Below, piece after piece: positions 39,804-49,114 of a DNA stretch of 64,000 nt. Source of the stretch: Solibacillus sp. FSL R7-0668 (GTDB taxonomy: Bacteria; Bacillota; Bacilli; Bacillales_A; Planococcaceae); the NCBI RefSeq assembly GCF_038006205.1, contig NZ_JBBOUU010000001.1:2668001-2732000 (forward strand), read 5' to 3'. The notes under the pieces were generated by a model. The model had not been told where the DNA came from. It did no database searches and was given only the letters and a program-made list of their open reading frames with translations. Every line of letters starts with the position of its first letter. Within the stretch, counting starts at the first letter, position 1. The position numbers and the translations under genes were made by a program.

Positions 39804-39832
39804 TAGACGGATGTTGTCCGAAAAATTGTTCA
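39804..39832 (-). promoter_or_regulatory. ECF-type promoter upstream of the sigma gene
   Basis: Minus strand TGAACA (39827-39832), 17 bases, CGTCTA (39804-39809), fitting the AAC ... CGT pattern of ECF promoters in Bacilli. Position 32 bases before the GTG start is right for autoregulation. Confidence 0.7.
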
Positions 39833-39883
39833 AATCATTTGAAATTATTTTTGTAGATGTTTATTTTCCACACCATAAACATG

Positions 39884-39918
39884 AAAAAACACCATAGCGA
39901 AATACTATGGTGCAAAAA
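39884..39918 (-). terminator. Terminator after selO
   Basis: CACCATAG-cgaaata-CTATGGTG with T runs on both strands, adjacent to the selO stop. Confidence 0.9.
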
Positions 39919-39919
39919 T

Positions 39920-41371
39920 TCATGTGCCACAATAACTGACGAAGGGTGGTGCATCATCGGTTGGTGGTTCGCTAAATTTTGAGTCAGCGTGTGCATATGG
40001 ATTGGTTACTACCTGTAGTAGCTCTAAATATAAAGCTGGCTCTCCTTCAACAAATTCATTAATCGCCTGTTCAACGACATGGTTTCGTGGAATAACAGCA
40101 GGATTCACCGTTTTCATAAAGTCCCTTGCTTCAGCAATTGTTGTTCCTTGCGATTCCAAACGTGCAAGCCATTTTTGCTCCCACTCCTTGAATTCCGTTG
40201 ATTGGAATAATGGCTCACTCGGCTTGGCTCCTTCAGAAAGAGCACGGAATGTATTAGTAAAATCCGCTTCAAAGCGTTGCATATAATCAAGCAATTGTAA
40301 AATAAGTTTTTCATCTTGTGCTTCGATTGAAAGAAGTCCGAGCTTTTTACCCATTTCACTAAAATAATTCGCTTCAAACATACTTGGGAAGGTTTCAACA
40401 ACCGGCTGTGCTAAGGCAATGGCTTCTTCAAGATTATCATGAAGAATCGGCAGCAAGCTTTCGGCAAAGCGCGTTAAATCCCATAAAGCCATATTCGGCT
40501 GATTGCCATATGCATAGCGCCCTTGCGTATCAATTGAGCTGTAAACAGTCGTCGGATCAAAGACATCCATAAATGCACATGGACCGTAATCAATCGTTTC
40601 ACCGCTAATCGTCATATTATCCGTATTCATAACACCATGAATAAAGCCGACACTTTGCCATTTCGCAATGAGTGCTGCTTGCTTTTCTAATACATGCTCT
40701 AATAGCGCTAAATAACGATTTTCAGCCTGCATGATATTCGGATTATGACGTTCTATCGCATAATGTGCCAATGCACGTAAATCCTCTTTTTCTGCGAAGT
40801 TTGCCGCATATTGAAAGGTCCCGACCCGTAAATGACTTTGCGCAATTCGTGTTAGCACCGCACCTTCTAATGCTTGTTCCCGGTAGATGAGCTCCCCTGT
40901 CGACGTCACCGCTAAGCTACGGGTTGTTGGAATATTTAGCGCATGCATCGCTTCACTAATAATAAATTCACGTAGCATTGGACCAAGCGCTGCCCGTCCA
41001 TCTCCACGACGCGAATAGACTGTTCGTCCAGCACCTTTCAATTGAATATCAAAGCGCTCTTCATTACGTGTTAAATGTTCACCAAGTAATACTGCACGCC
41101 CATCTCCAAGCATATTAAAGTGTCCAAATTGATGTCCTGCATAGGCTTGTGCAAGTTGCGCCGCGCCCTCTAATTTTTCATTGCCCGCTAAAACCGAAGC
41201 GCCCTTAGCTAATAATGCATCGGCATCTAAACCTAGCTGCTGTGCTAACGAGCGATTAAAAATTACAATTTCTGGATTTGCAACCGGATTAATTGCCACT
41301 TCCGTAAAAAAGCCAGATGGTAATGTCGTATAAGTATTTTCAAATTGAAAACCGAATGAATCCCCTGTCAT
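39920..41371 (-). CDS. SelO/YdiU-family protein adenylyltransferase (pseudokinase fold)
   Basis: SelO proteins transfer AMP from ATP to Ser/Thr/Tyr of target proteins, linked to redox homeostasis. Seen here: LAQAYAGHQFGHFNMLGDGRAVLLGE, the inverted kinase-like core LKGAGRTVYSRRGDGRAAL, and VMNTDNMTISGETIDYGPCAFMD with catalytic N and D. The C-terminal end is YCGT, with cysteine where many homologues carry selenocysteine. I start at ATG 41371; a GTG at 41377 fits AGAGG about equally. The name ydiU/selO is by family. Confidence 0.92.
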   Translation of the reverse strand: MTGDSFGFQFENTYTTLPSGFFTEVAINPVANPEIVIFNRSLAQQLGLDADALLAKGASVLAGNEKLEGAAQLAQAYAGHQFGHFNMLGDGRAVLLGEHLTRNEERFDIQLKGAGRTVYSRRGDGRAALGPMLREFIISEAMHALNIPTTRSLAVTSTGELIYREQALEGAVLTRIAQSHLRVGTFQYAANFAEKEDLRALAHYAIERHNPNIMQAENRYLALLEHVLEKQAALIAKWQSVGFIHGVMNTDNMTISGETIDYGPCAFMDVFDPTTVYSSIDTQGRYAYGNQPNMALWDLTRFAESLLPILHDNLEEAIALAQPVVETFPSMFEANYFSEMGKKLGLLSIEAQDEKLILQLLDYMQRFEADFTNTFRALSEGAKPSEPLFQSTEFKEWEQKWLARLESQGTTIAEARDFMKTVNPAVIPRNHVVEQAINEFVEGEPALYLELLQVVTNPYAHADSKFSEPPTDDAPPFVSYCGT

Positions 41372-41525
41372 AATCACGATGCCTCTTTTCATTTTAAGTT
41401 AATTCCATTATAGACACACAAAAGATTCAAACCAAAAGAAAATACTTTTATGACGATTTTCGCTAATTTAGCGCGAATAGTTAGATAATTTTAAATCCTT
41501 TGGGTTAACTACAATAAAATTTAAG

Positions 41526-41554
41526 TTGACGTAATAAAATTCACACATTATTAT
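41526..41554 (+). promoter_or_regulatory. Sigma-A promoter of bioY
   Basis: TTGACG (41526-41531), 17 bases, TATTAT (41549-41554); start predicted inside the BirA site. Confidence 0.88.
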
Positions 41555-41555
41555 T

Positions 41556-41588
41556 TATGTTAACAAATAAAAACAAAAAGTTAACATA
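41556..41588. promoter_or_regulatory. BirA operator upstream of bioY
   Basis: TATGTTAAC, 15 bases, GTTAACATA: a perfect inverted repeat of the GTTAAC type bound by biotinyl-AMP-loaded BirA in Bacilli. It covers the start point, so high biotin should shut bioY off. Confidence 0.92.
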
Positions 41589-41601
41589 AAGGAGTTTTAC
41601 T

Positions 41602-42192
41602 ATGCAAACTGTTGCTGCTAATAATCGTTTTAAAACGATTGATTTAGTATATTGCGCATTATTTTCTACTTTAATGATGATTGGTGCAAATATCACATCA
41701 TTCGCACCCTTTCTAGTTGTTGGCGGAGTTCCCATTACATTACAAACCTTTTTCGCCATTTTAGCTGGTCTCATACTAGGAGGTAAAAAAGGGGCCATCG
41801 CTTGTACGGTCTATATGTTAATCGGGCTAGCAGGTGCACCGGTGTTTTCTAAATTCACAGGGGGCGCTTCCGCTGTTCTATTTCCAACATTCGGCTTTAT
41901 CGTTACGTTTATTTTATGTGCGTATGTAGCTGGTAAAATTGTCGAGCACTATAAAACAAAATCAGCTTATATTGTTGCTGCTCTTATTGCGTTTGTACTT
42001 AATTATGTTCTAGGTACAACTTGGATGTATGTTGCCTATAAGTTTTGGGCTGCCGCACCAGAAGGCTTTAGTTATGGAATGGCTTGGTTATGGATGTTAC
42101 CACCGATGCCAAAAGACATCATTCTAGCTATTTTTGCTGGTATTTTCGCTTACCGCATTCAAAAAGTACTAAAAATTTTACCGATCAAGTAA
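41602..42192 (+). CDS. bioY: BioY, S component of the biotin transporter
   Basis: 196 residues, six hydrophobic helices, typical BioY motifs (GGVPITLQTFFAILAGLILG, YMLIGLAGAPVFSKFTGG, FPTFGF). Captures biotin at the membrane, with or without an ECF energy module; no EcfAAT genes are near, so it probably uses a shared module. AAAGGAG site before the ATG. Single gene under BirA control. Confidence 0.96.
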   Translation: MQTVAANNRFKTIDLVYCALFSTLMMIGANITSFAPFLVVGGVPITLQTFFAILAGLILGGKKGAIACTVYMLIGLAGAPVFSKFTGGASAVLFPTFGFIVTFILCAYVAGKIVEHYKTKSAYIVAALIAFVLNYVLGTTWMYVAYKFWAAAPEGFSYGMAWLWMLPPMPKDIILAIFAGIFAYRIQKVLKILPIK

Positions 42193-42202
42193 GAATTATT
42201 TT

Positions 42203-42246
42203 GAGCTCCTACCTAGTTCCCTTTGTACTAGGTAGGAGCTTTATTT
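42203..42246 (+). terminator. Terminator after bioY
   Basis: AGCTCCTACCTAG pairs with CTAGGTAGGAGCT and is followed by TTTATTTTT. Confidence 0.93.
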
Positions 42247-42301
42247 TTCCAAATTCTATTTCTTTGCTATAATAAAGTGAATTACAAAGGAGGAATCCCC
42301 T

Positions 42302-42751
42302 GTGTCGAACCATTATCAAAATATTGTCGTTGCAGTAGACGGCTCAAAATTATCAGATTACGCATTTAAGAAAGCAATTGATGTAGCAAAACGAAATGTT
42401 GGCTCTACGCTACATATTATTCATGTCATCGATACAAGTGTTGCCACAACATTCGATATGCTCTATGACAACATGGTTGAGTTAATTCGCAAGCACGGTG
42501 AAGTGTTATTAGATAGCTGCGAAACACAAGCAAAGGATGCGGGCATCGAAAAAGTAGAAAAAATCCTAACAAAAGGCGTGCCAAAACAAGTTTTATCAAA
42601 GAAACTACATGAGCATGTTCAACCCGATTTAATCATTTGTGGGGCAACAGGTGTCAATGCGGTAGAGCAAGTTTTCCTTGGCTCAAATACAGAAGCGATT
42701 GTGCGCCATGCAAAATGTGATGTATTAGTAGTACGTACACCAGAAGCATAA
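42302..42751 (+). CDS. Universal stress protein (UspA family)
   Basis: 149 residues of the ATP-binding Usp fold: VAVDGSKLSDYAF at the N-terminus and the ATP loop GATGVNAVEQVFLGSNTEAI (G-2x-G-9x-G pattern) near the C-terminus. GTG start behind AAAGGAGG. Such proteins help survival under starvation or oxidative stress by unclear means. Single gene ending in a terminator shared with the convergent helicase gene. Confidence 0.94.
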   Translation: MSNHYQNIVVAVDGSKLSDYAFKKAIDVAKRNVGSTLHIIHVIDTSVATTFDMLYDNMVELIRKHGEVLLDSCETQAKDAGIEKVEKILTKGVPKQVLSKKLHEHVQPDLIICGATGVNAVEQVFLGSNTEAIVRHAKCDVLVVRTPEA

Positions 42752-42756
42752 AGTAT

Positions 42757-42796
42757 AAGGGTATGAGGTCAATTAAACAGGCCTCATACCCTTTTT
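42757..42796. terminator. Convergent terminator (usp / SNF2 helicase)
   Basis: AAGGGTATGAGG pairs with CCTCATACCCTT; T runs on both strands. It overlaps the last bases of the helicase frame (stop at 42795-42797). Confidence 0.9.
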
Positions 42797-45700
42797 AAAT
42801 GGACAATATTTCCCGTATATCTTGTTCGGTTAATGTAGACGACTGCTCGGAATCTAAAATATCGGCAATGAGCGACTTTTTCTTTTGCTGCAGCTGGTTC
42901 ATTTTTTCCTCAATCGTGCCACGTGCAATGAGCTTAATTACTTGAACAACATGCTGCTGCCCCATGCGATGTGCGCGGTCTGCGGCTTGCTCTTCAACTG
43001 CTGGATTCCACCATAAGTCATATAGTATAACCGTGTCTGCGCCAGTTAAATTAAGCCCTGTTCCCCCAGCCTTTAACGAAATTAAAAATAGATCACTTTC
43101 CCCTTCATTAAAGGCATTACAAAGCTGTACTCGTTCTTCAGATGGTGTTTGTCCATCTAAATAAAAATAATAGTCCCCCCGCTTTGTTAGCTCTGTCGCA
43201 ATGAGCTTTAGCATTTGCGTAAACTGCGAAAAGATGAGCACGCGCCGCCCTGAATTCTTCGCCTCATTTAAAATCCGCAAAAGCTGCTCAAACTTCGCCG
43301 AACGCCCCTGATAATCTTCCATAAATAATGCCGGATGACAACAAATTTGCCGTAATCGCGTAATCCCTGCCAAAATACGAATTCGATTTTGTAATAAGGT
43401 GTCCTTATCTAAATGCTTCAATGTATCCTCACGTAATTTCGCTAAAAATGCTGCATACAAGGCTTTTTGCTCTGGTAGTAAATCACTAAAATCCAATGTT
43501 TCCTCCTTACCGGGAAGCTCCATTAATACATCCTCCTTCATACGACGCAGTAAAAATGGGCGTACACGACGTGCAATATCCTTGCGCTGCGTATGCTTAA
43601 ACTCCTCTAACTCACGGAAAAGCTGTGGGAAAATGACACGGTAAATCGACCATAACTCTGCTAATGAGTTTTCAATCGGCGTTCCCGTTAGCCCAAAGCG
43701 ATTCGTTGCTCGAATTTTTTTCACGGTGCGGGCTGTTTGCGTTAATGGGTTTTTAAAGGCTTGCGCTTCATCAAAAAATACCGTGTGGAAATGCTGGCGC
43801 TCATAAAAGGTGATATCTCGGCGCAATAAAGGATACGTCGTAATGACCACATCATGCATCGGGAGCTGTCGTAATAATTCTCGGCGCTCTGCTGTTGTGC
43901 CATCGACAATAATTGCTTCAATTTCAGGTGCAAATTTCATTAGCTCATAAAGCCAGTTATAGGCTAGTGAAGACGGACAAACAACCAGTACAGGTTGTTG
44001 ATTCGCTCGAATGATTTCTAGCTCAGACACGATAAAGGCGATGCTTTGAATCGTTTTACCGAGCCCCATATCATCTGCAAGCACACCCCCAAAGCCGTAA
44101 TTGGCAAGCAGCTTGAACCAGCTATAGCCATGCTGTTGATAGTCACGCAGGACGTTTTCTAAACTCGAAGGAACCGCAAATGTTAATTGCTCTGGTTGCA
44201 TTAATTGCTGTGTAAATTGTTTAAAGGACGCTTCTGCTTCAAAAATAGCGCTATGCTCAAATTGCTCTAAAAACGGTAAGCTCTCTAAAATGGGCATATT
44301 AAACGTCAGCTCATATTCATCATCCTGTGCTGGAATCGCTCGTAAAAAGCGCTGAATTTCCTCCATTTCACCCGTTTCTAACGACAATAAGGCCCCGTTT
44401 GCGAGTCGATAAAATTTTTGCTTGACTGTCAGCCCTCTTAATATTTCTTTAATTTGCTTATTCGTTACGCCGTCCATTTCGAATTTGAATTCTAGCCAAT
44501 TAGTACGCTCTCGTTGAACATTGACACGAATTTTTGGAAAGTTATTTTCCTTAGCAATGCGTAATTTCACAGAAGTCGTCGTGTAGATTTGCGTGAGCTT
44601 TTGCAGTTTAGGCAATGTATGATACAAAAATTGATATTCTAATTCATCATTTTGCATATAATAGCCACCCTCTGTTTGGGTGAATCCACTCTCAGCCATT
44701 ACTTGCATAATGGCTGCCTCTTTTTCGATATCACGCAAAATTAATACTTCATCAGCAATCGAAGCCTCTTCCAGTGGTTGAATCACAAATTGATCATACT
44801 GAAATTCAAGCCCTGCTAATAGTCGATTGTTAACACGATCTAAATACAGTTTTGCTTGTAGCGGAATTTTCATTTGCTCCTTTGTAATAGCCGCGGCGAT
44901 TTCGACACAGCCAATTTTCTTGAGCTTTGGTACAACTACATCTAAAAAATGCGCTAACTGATTAGTTTCAATGATGAAGCGCTCCTGCTTTGCAAACAGC
45001 TGCAGGATGTCTTTTACTTGCTTTGTGCTTTGCGAAGACAATCTATACAGCTCATTTCCAATTAATAAGGCCTCATAGCTTTCAAATAAGATGATACTTT
45101 CTATATGTGGAATGCGCATTTCATAATGATCGTCCATTTTTTCAACTTTCACCATTAATGAGGATGGCGCTTCCTTGTAATGAAAGCCCTTAAAAATGTC
45201 ATGCTGATAGTGAACTTCAATTTCTCTTTGTTCTGCTAAATTCGGCGCAAGTTTATGCCATGCAGATGGTGGAATGAACAATATATCTTCAACCAAATGA
45301 AATTCATCTTGCTGTAAAGCCGCATCGATATAGAGCACTTCATCCTGCACAATATGATGTAACTGCTGGATGATTTTATTTTGATTTGCTTCAAAGCAGT
45401 GCTCACCTTTCTCATACGTAAAATAGGGGGCAATTTGGTAAGGCTGCGCGCTTGAAACAGCCTGTAAAAATGGGCGAATGGTACGAATCGGAATGTCCTC
45501 AACCTTTAAACGAAGCCCAAATAGGGTTTCCTGTTTCGTTAACTCAATCGGTGTTAGAACAAATTGAAGCAACAATGGCTCTCGCTGTTCAAAATGACGC
45601 TGATAGCCGCTACCACGCACAGATGGCTCTTCAAAAATAGAAAATAATTCGCTCTTGATAGCCTCTTTGTGCTCCTGCTGGCGTTGTAACTCCCTTTGCT

Positions 45701-45986
45701 GTACTTTTTGCTGCTGCAACGCAATCAAAACAGCTGCTACATGCTGGCATTTTTTCGAAAACTGAATAAGACATTCGCAGCTACAGCTCGTTTGTAAGTC
45801 CTTTGACGTGTCTGTTTGCCTAATCGTCACGTGAAAATCCTCTGCACTTTTCACGATAGCCGTCGCGTGAGAGGCATCCATTTCTACAATTGTTACTTTT
45901 CCAGTTTGATAAAAGGTTTGTCCCTTTTTATAAGAGACGGTTCCGCATAGATCCTTTACTTTTTTGTCTGTTATATTGATGTCCAT
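42795..45986 (-). CDS. SWIM zinc-finger SNF2-family DEAD/DEAH helicase
   Basis: 1063 residues. A SWIM zinc-binding motif (CSC ... CQHVAAVL, about 67-90) leads to a bacterial SNF2-associated region (about 130-590) and then a full Swi2/Snf2 ATPase: motif I DDMGLGKTIQS (near 639), motif II DEAQAFKN (near 740), motif III LTGTPIENS, and helicase C with FSQFTQMLK, LISLKAGGTGLNLTGA and DRAHRMGQ. Such translocases remodel protein-DNA or RNA-polymerase complexes; this subgroup is common in Bacilli and not tied to a restriction locus here. AAAGGGGG site before the ATG. Confidence 0.94.
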   Translation of the reverse strand: MDINITDKKVKDLCGTVSYKKGQTFYQTGKVTIVEMDASHATAIVKSAEDFHVTIRQTDTSKDLQTSCSCECLIQFSKKCQHVAAVLIALQQQKVQQRELQRQQEHKEAIKSELFSIFEEPSVRGSGYQRHFEQREPLLLQFVLTPIELTKQETLFGLRLKVEDIPIRTIRPFLQAVSSAQPYQIAPYFTYEKGEHCFEANQNKIIQQLHHIVQDEVLYIDAALQQDEFHLVEDILFIPPSAWHKLAPNLAEQREIEVHYQHDIFKGFHYKEAPSSLMVKVEKMDDHYEMRIPHIESIILFESYEALLIGNELYRLSSQSTKQVKDILQLFAKQERFIIETNQLAHFLDVVVPKLKKIGCVEIAAAITKEQMKIPLQAKLYLDRVNNRLLAGLEFQYDQFVIQPLEEASIADEVLILRDIEKEAAIMQVMAESGFTQTEGGYYMQNDELEYQFLYHTLPKLQKLTQIYTTTSVKLRIAKENNFPKIRVNVQRERTNWLEFKFEMDGVTNKQIKEILRGLTVKQKFYRLANGALLSLETGEMEEIQRFLRAIPAQDDEYELTFNMPILESLPFLEQFEHSAIFEAEASFKQFTQQLMQPEQLTFAVPSSLENVLRDYQQHGYSWFKLLANYGFGGVLADDMGLGKTIQSIAFIVSELEIIRANQQPVLVVCPSSLAYNWLYELMKFAPEIEAIIVDGTTAERRELLRQLPMHDVVITTYPLLRRDITFYERQHFHTVFFDEAQAFKNPLTQTARTVKKIRATNRFGLTGTPIENSLAELWSIYRVIFPQLFRELEEFKHTQRKDIARRVRPFLLRRMKEDVLMELPGKEETLDFSDLLPEQKALYAAFLAKLREDTLKHLDKDTLLQNRIRILAGITRLRQICCHPALFMEDYQGRSAKFEQLLRILNEAKNSGRRVLIFSQFTQMLKLIATELTKRGDYYFYLDGQTPSEERVQLCNAFNEGESDLFLISLKAGGTGLNLTGADTVILYDLWWNPAVEEQAADRAHRMGQQHVVQVIKLIARGTIEEKMNQLQQKKKSLIADILDSEQSSTLTEQDIREILSI

Positions 45987-46066
45987 GCATAGCGCCCCCT
46001 TTCTCAGTACTTCTATTTTCGCATGAAGTCTGTATAATTTCTATCCCATTAGCACCGAACGAACCA

Positions 46067-46100
46067 TAAAAAAGACATCTTCACGAATGAAAATGCCTTC
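46067..46100 (-). terminator. Terminator after lytH
   Basis: AAGgCATtTTC / GAAgATGtCTT type stem on the minus strand, ending in TTTTTTAT. Confidence 0.65.
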
Positions 46101-46107
46101 TCTCATT

Positions 46108-47091
46108 TTATTGCTTATTTTTTTCCCATCTTAGCAATGATGGGTACGGGTCATATGCCCATTCCGTCCGACCATTGAATTTATACATGCCATAATGCAA
46201 ATGTGGCGGAAACTTTCCCGCTGTTCCCTCTTTTCCATAGCCCGTGCTCCCCACATAACCAATCGTCTGCCCTGCTTCCACAATGTCCCCTTGTTGTAGC
46301 TGTTTGTCAAACGATTGTAGATGCGCATAATAATGGTACGAATTATGATGATCACGTATCCCAATACGCCAGCCACCAAATTCATTCCAGCCAATCACTT
46401 CCACAACACCATAAGAAGTCGAAACAACGGGTGTACCATAATGCGCAAAAATATCTGTCCCCTCGTGGATACGTCTGCCACCCCAGCCACGATTCGCTCC
46501 CCATGTGCCTGTATAGCTATAACTATAATTTTTCGGAATCGGGAAATAATGTGCGTCTAAATCTATCGTCCCAAATTTTTTAAATAACTTTGCGATCACT
46601 GTAATCTGATTAACGGCAAGCTCATTTTTATAATAATCCCACAACGCTAATTTAAATTCCTGTTCACTATGCCCATACGTTCGTAAGTATTTAGCCATCG
46701 TAAACAATACATCTTCATCATCCATCGGCGAAGCAACGCCATCTCCATTACCATCTAATCCCATGCCGCCAAACAGGTCAATAGAATTGGGCAATGTATC
46801 ATCATGTACTGGATTCAATGCCCCAGCCCAATATTCATTTGAAAATTGAATCGCAATAATGCTCTCTTTTTTTGGGATGTCTTTTCGCACCTGCTGAATA
46901 TTTCGCTCATACTGATCAATAGCCGCTAAATAATGCCATGGAATGATGAAATCTTGAAATTGCACATAATATTTCATGCGCTGTTGGATTAGCTGCTCTT
47001 TTGAATCTTGTTCCTTTGCATGTATCTCTTCATGCCCTATATTCATCGATGCTATCGCTGCAACAACCATCGCTACTATTGTTCTGTGCAC
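46108..47091 (-). CDS. lytH: LytH-like M23 peptidase (spore cortex L-alanyl-D-glutamate peptidase)
   Basis: Signal peptide (about 1-25), a helical lytic-transglycosylase-like region (about 30-180, including SNEYWAGALNP and FGGMGLDGNGDGVASPMDDED), and a LytM/M23 domain with zinc ligands HEGTDIF and HLHYG plus YYAHL. This two-part layout and length (327 aa) match B. subtilis LytH (YunA), which trims the stem peptide to single L-alanine in the spore cortex. GTG start with GGAGGA. The deacetylase gene lies 9 bases upstream, so they are likely co-transcribed. Confidence 0.87.
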   Translation of the reverse strand: MHRTIVAMVVAAIASMNIGHEEIHAKEQDSKEQLIQQRMKYYVQFQDFIIPWHYLAAIDQYERNIQQVRKDIPKKESIIAIQFSNEYWAGALNPVHDDTLPNSIDLFGGMGLDGNGDGVASPMDDEDVLFTMAKYLRTYGHSEQEFKLALWDYYKNELAVNQITVIAKLFKKFGTIDLDAHYFPIPKNYSYSYTGTWGANRGWGGRRIHEGTDIFAHYGTPVVSTSYGVVEVIGWNEFGGWRIGIRDHHNSYHYYAHLQSFDKQLQQGDIVEAGQTIGYVGSTGYGKEGTAGKFPPHLHYGMYKFNGRTEWAYDPYPSLLRWEKNKQ

Positions 47092-47100
47092 AAATCCTCC

Positions 47101-47832
47101 TCACTTTCTGACTTGCTGTAACTTCAACATTTCTGAAATTGTCACAAAACGATAGCCCTGCTTTTTAAGCTCCGGTAAAATTTTCTCTAACGCTTGAACC
47201 GTTTGCTTACGGTTTCCGCCCCCATCATGAAACAGTACGACATCTCCCTGCTCGACACCTGTCAGAACCGTATCAATAATCTGGTTAACGCCAGGGTCCT
47301 TCCAATCTTCCGTATCTAAATGCCATGACCACATCACTAATTTATAGCCTTCTCGCGCCACCTCGGTTACTAATTCTTCCGTATAATAGCCCTCTACTGG
47401 ACGAAATAACTTCGGTCGAAAACCTGTAATGCTGTAGAGAATTTCATTTGTTTGTTCAATTTCCTTCATCACCTTTGGGACAGCTTTGGAATAGGGATGG
47501 CTGTATGTGTGATTGGCAATTTCATGACCTGTTTCATACATGCGTCGAACGATTTGTGGATATTTTTCAGCTTGCTGTCCTACAATAAAAAAAGTACCTT
47601 TCGCATCATATTGATCGAGTAAATCCAAAACCTGTTCTGTGTGCTTCGCATGTGGGCCATCATCAAATGTCAATGCAACGACCTTTTTTTCCGTTTGAAT
47701 ATCCCAAATAATATACCCGGCTTCTTCATAATATTTGCGACTTTTTTCAGCAGCTGTTCGGTCAATGACGTAGACTACCGATAGGCCAATAAATACAAAT
47801 AAACTTAAAAAAAAAAGCCATTTCTTTTTCAT
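47101..47832 (-). CDS. Polysaccharide (peptidoglycan) deacetylase, membrane-anchored
   Basis: NodB-type carbohydrate esterase family 4: catalytic TFDDGPHAKHT, metal ligand motif ANHTYSHPYS, FRPVEGYYTEE and FHDGGGNR. One N-terminal anchor or signal helix (about 4-23). The upstream extension of the frame (16 codons) has no better ribosome site, so I start at 47832 (243 aa). Paired with lytH, it probably removes N-acetyl groups from wall or cortex glycan. Confidence 0.9.
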   Translation of the reverse strand: MKKKWLFFLSLFVFIGLSVVYVIDRTAAEKSRKYYEEAGYIIWDIQTEKKVVALTFDDGPHAKHTEQVLDLLDQYDAKGTFFIVGQQAEKYPQIVRRMYETGHEIANHTYSHPYSKAVPKVMKEIEQTNEILYSITGFRPKLFRPVEGYYTEELVTEVAREGYKLVMWSWHLDTEDWKDPGVNQIIDTVLTGVEQGDVVLFHDGGGNRKQTVQALEKILPELKKQGYRFVTISEMLKLQQVRK

Positions 47833-48040
47833 TACTAATCCACATCCTTCATTTCTATCGTTCCCTTTATTATTGTTCATTTCAGTAAAATTATTGACGA
47901 AACATTAAGGAATTGCTGTAAAAAAAAACAAATTTTATTTTCGCTTAATCGTTCTCAACTCATCAAAATCAATCCATAGTAAAACAATATGTTTTTTGCT
48001 ATACTTTTTTATGAATGTTTTTGAAAGTGAGGAAATTTCT

Positions 48041-49051
48041 ATGACCTTATTATTTGAGCCGTTTCAATTACGAAACATTATGCTAAAAAACAGACTGGTA
48101 ATGGCACCTATGTGTATGTATGAAGCGGATAATGACGGCATTGTGAAGCCATTTCATATTGTACACTATGCTTCCCGGGCAGTTGGAGGTACAGCACTTA
48201 TTCTTTTAGAGGCAACTGCGGTTGTACCTGAGGGCAGAATATCGGAACAAGATCTTGGCATTTGGTCTGATCAGCATATCCCAATGCTGGCTGAGTTAAC
48301 TACGCAAATGAAGCAGTATGGAGCGGTAACAGGCATTCAACTTGCCCATGCAGGTCGAAAAGCGACAATACAAGGTGACATCTTTGCACCATCTGCTATT
48401 GCCTTTAGTGAGGCGTATCAAACCCCAAAAGCTCTTACATTAGAGCAAATTACAGGTATTGTGCAATCCTTTAAAGACGGGGCTCAACGCGCGATTAAAG
48501 CGGGCTTCGATGTGTTAGAAATTCATGCAGCTCATGGCTATTTAATTAATGAATTTTTATCACCACTTACTAATAAACGCACCGACGTCTATGGTGGCAC
48601 TGCTAAAAATCGCTATCGTCTCCTAAGTGAAGTAATCGATGCCATACGTTCGATTTGGGATGGTCCATTACTTGTCCGTGTATCGGCAGAAGAGTATGTG
48701 GAAGGCGGCTTAACTCCAACTGATTATGTACAATTTGCGCAGTGGATGAAGGAACAAGATGTAGATTTAATTGATGTTTCTACAGGGGCTGTTGTTCCGG
48801 CTACAATTGATACCTTCCCACTTTACCAAGTGCCACATGCAAAAGCTCTAAAAGCAAGTGGCTTACCAGTTGGTGCTGTAGGACTTATTACTACCGGCAC
48901 TGAGGCTGAGTCTATTTTGCAAAACAATGAAGCCGATTTGATTTTGATCGGACGTGAACTTTTACGTGATCCTTATTTTGCGTATCGTGCAGCGAAGGAA
49001 TTAGGCGTTACACTAGAAGCAACCGCAAAAACATATCGCCGCGGCTGGTAG
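48041..49051 (+). CDS. namA: Old-yellow-enzyme family NAD(P)H:flavin oxidoreductase (YqjM/NamA type)
   Basis: FMN ene reductase of the thermophilic-like OYE class, acting on alpha,beta-unsaturated carbonyls. Seen: FQLRNIMLKNRLVMAPMCMYEA with the FMN-tuning cysteine, QLAHAGRKA, the HAAHGYLINEFLSP substrate pair, and the C-terminal arginine finger region KTYRRGW. A GTGAGGAAA site fixes ATG 48041 (336 aa, like YqjM). Single gene with a convergent terminator. Confidence 0.92.
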   Translation: MTLLFEPFQLRNIMLKNRLVMAPMCMYEADNDGIVKPFHIVHYASRAVGGTALILLEATAVVPEGRISEQDLGIWSDQHIPMLAELTTQMKQYGAVTGIQLAHAGRKATIQGDIFAPSAIAFSEAYQTPKALTLEQITGIVQSFKDGAQRAIKAGFDVLEIHAAHGYLINEFLSPLTNKRTDVYGGTAKNRYRLLSEVIDAIRSIWDGPLLVRVSAEEYVEGGLTPTDYVQFAQWMKEQDVDLIDVSTGAVVPATIDTFPLYQVPHAKALKASGLPVGAVGLITTGTEAESILQNNEADLILIGRELLRDPYFAYRAAKELGVTLEATAKTYRRGW

Positions 49052-49076
49052 GCTCTCGAATCCATTAGAACAAAAC

Positions 49077-49112
49077 AAACACCTGTAGCTCTTTTTGTCT
49101 ACAGGTGTTTGA
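49077..49112. terminator. Convergent terminator (namA / 49115-49624)
   Basis: AAACACCTGTAG pairs exactly with CTACAGGTGTTT over a 10-base loop. Confidence 0.9.
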
Positions 49113-49114
49113 TT

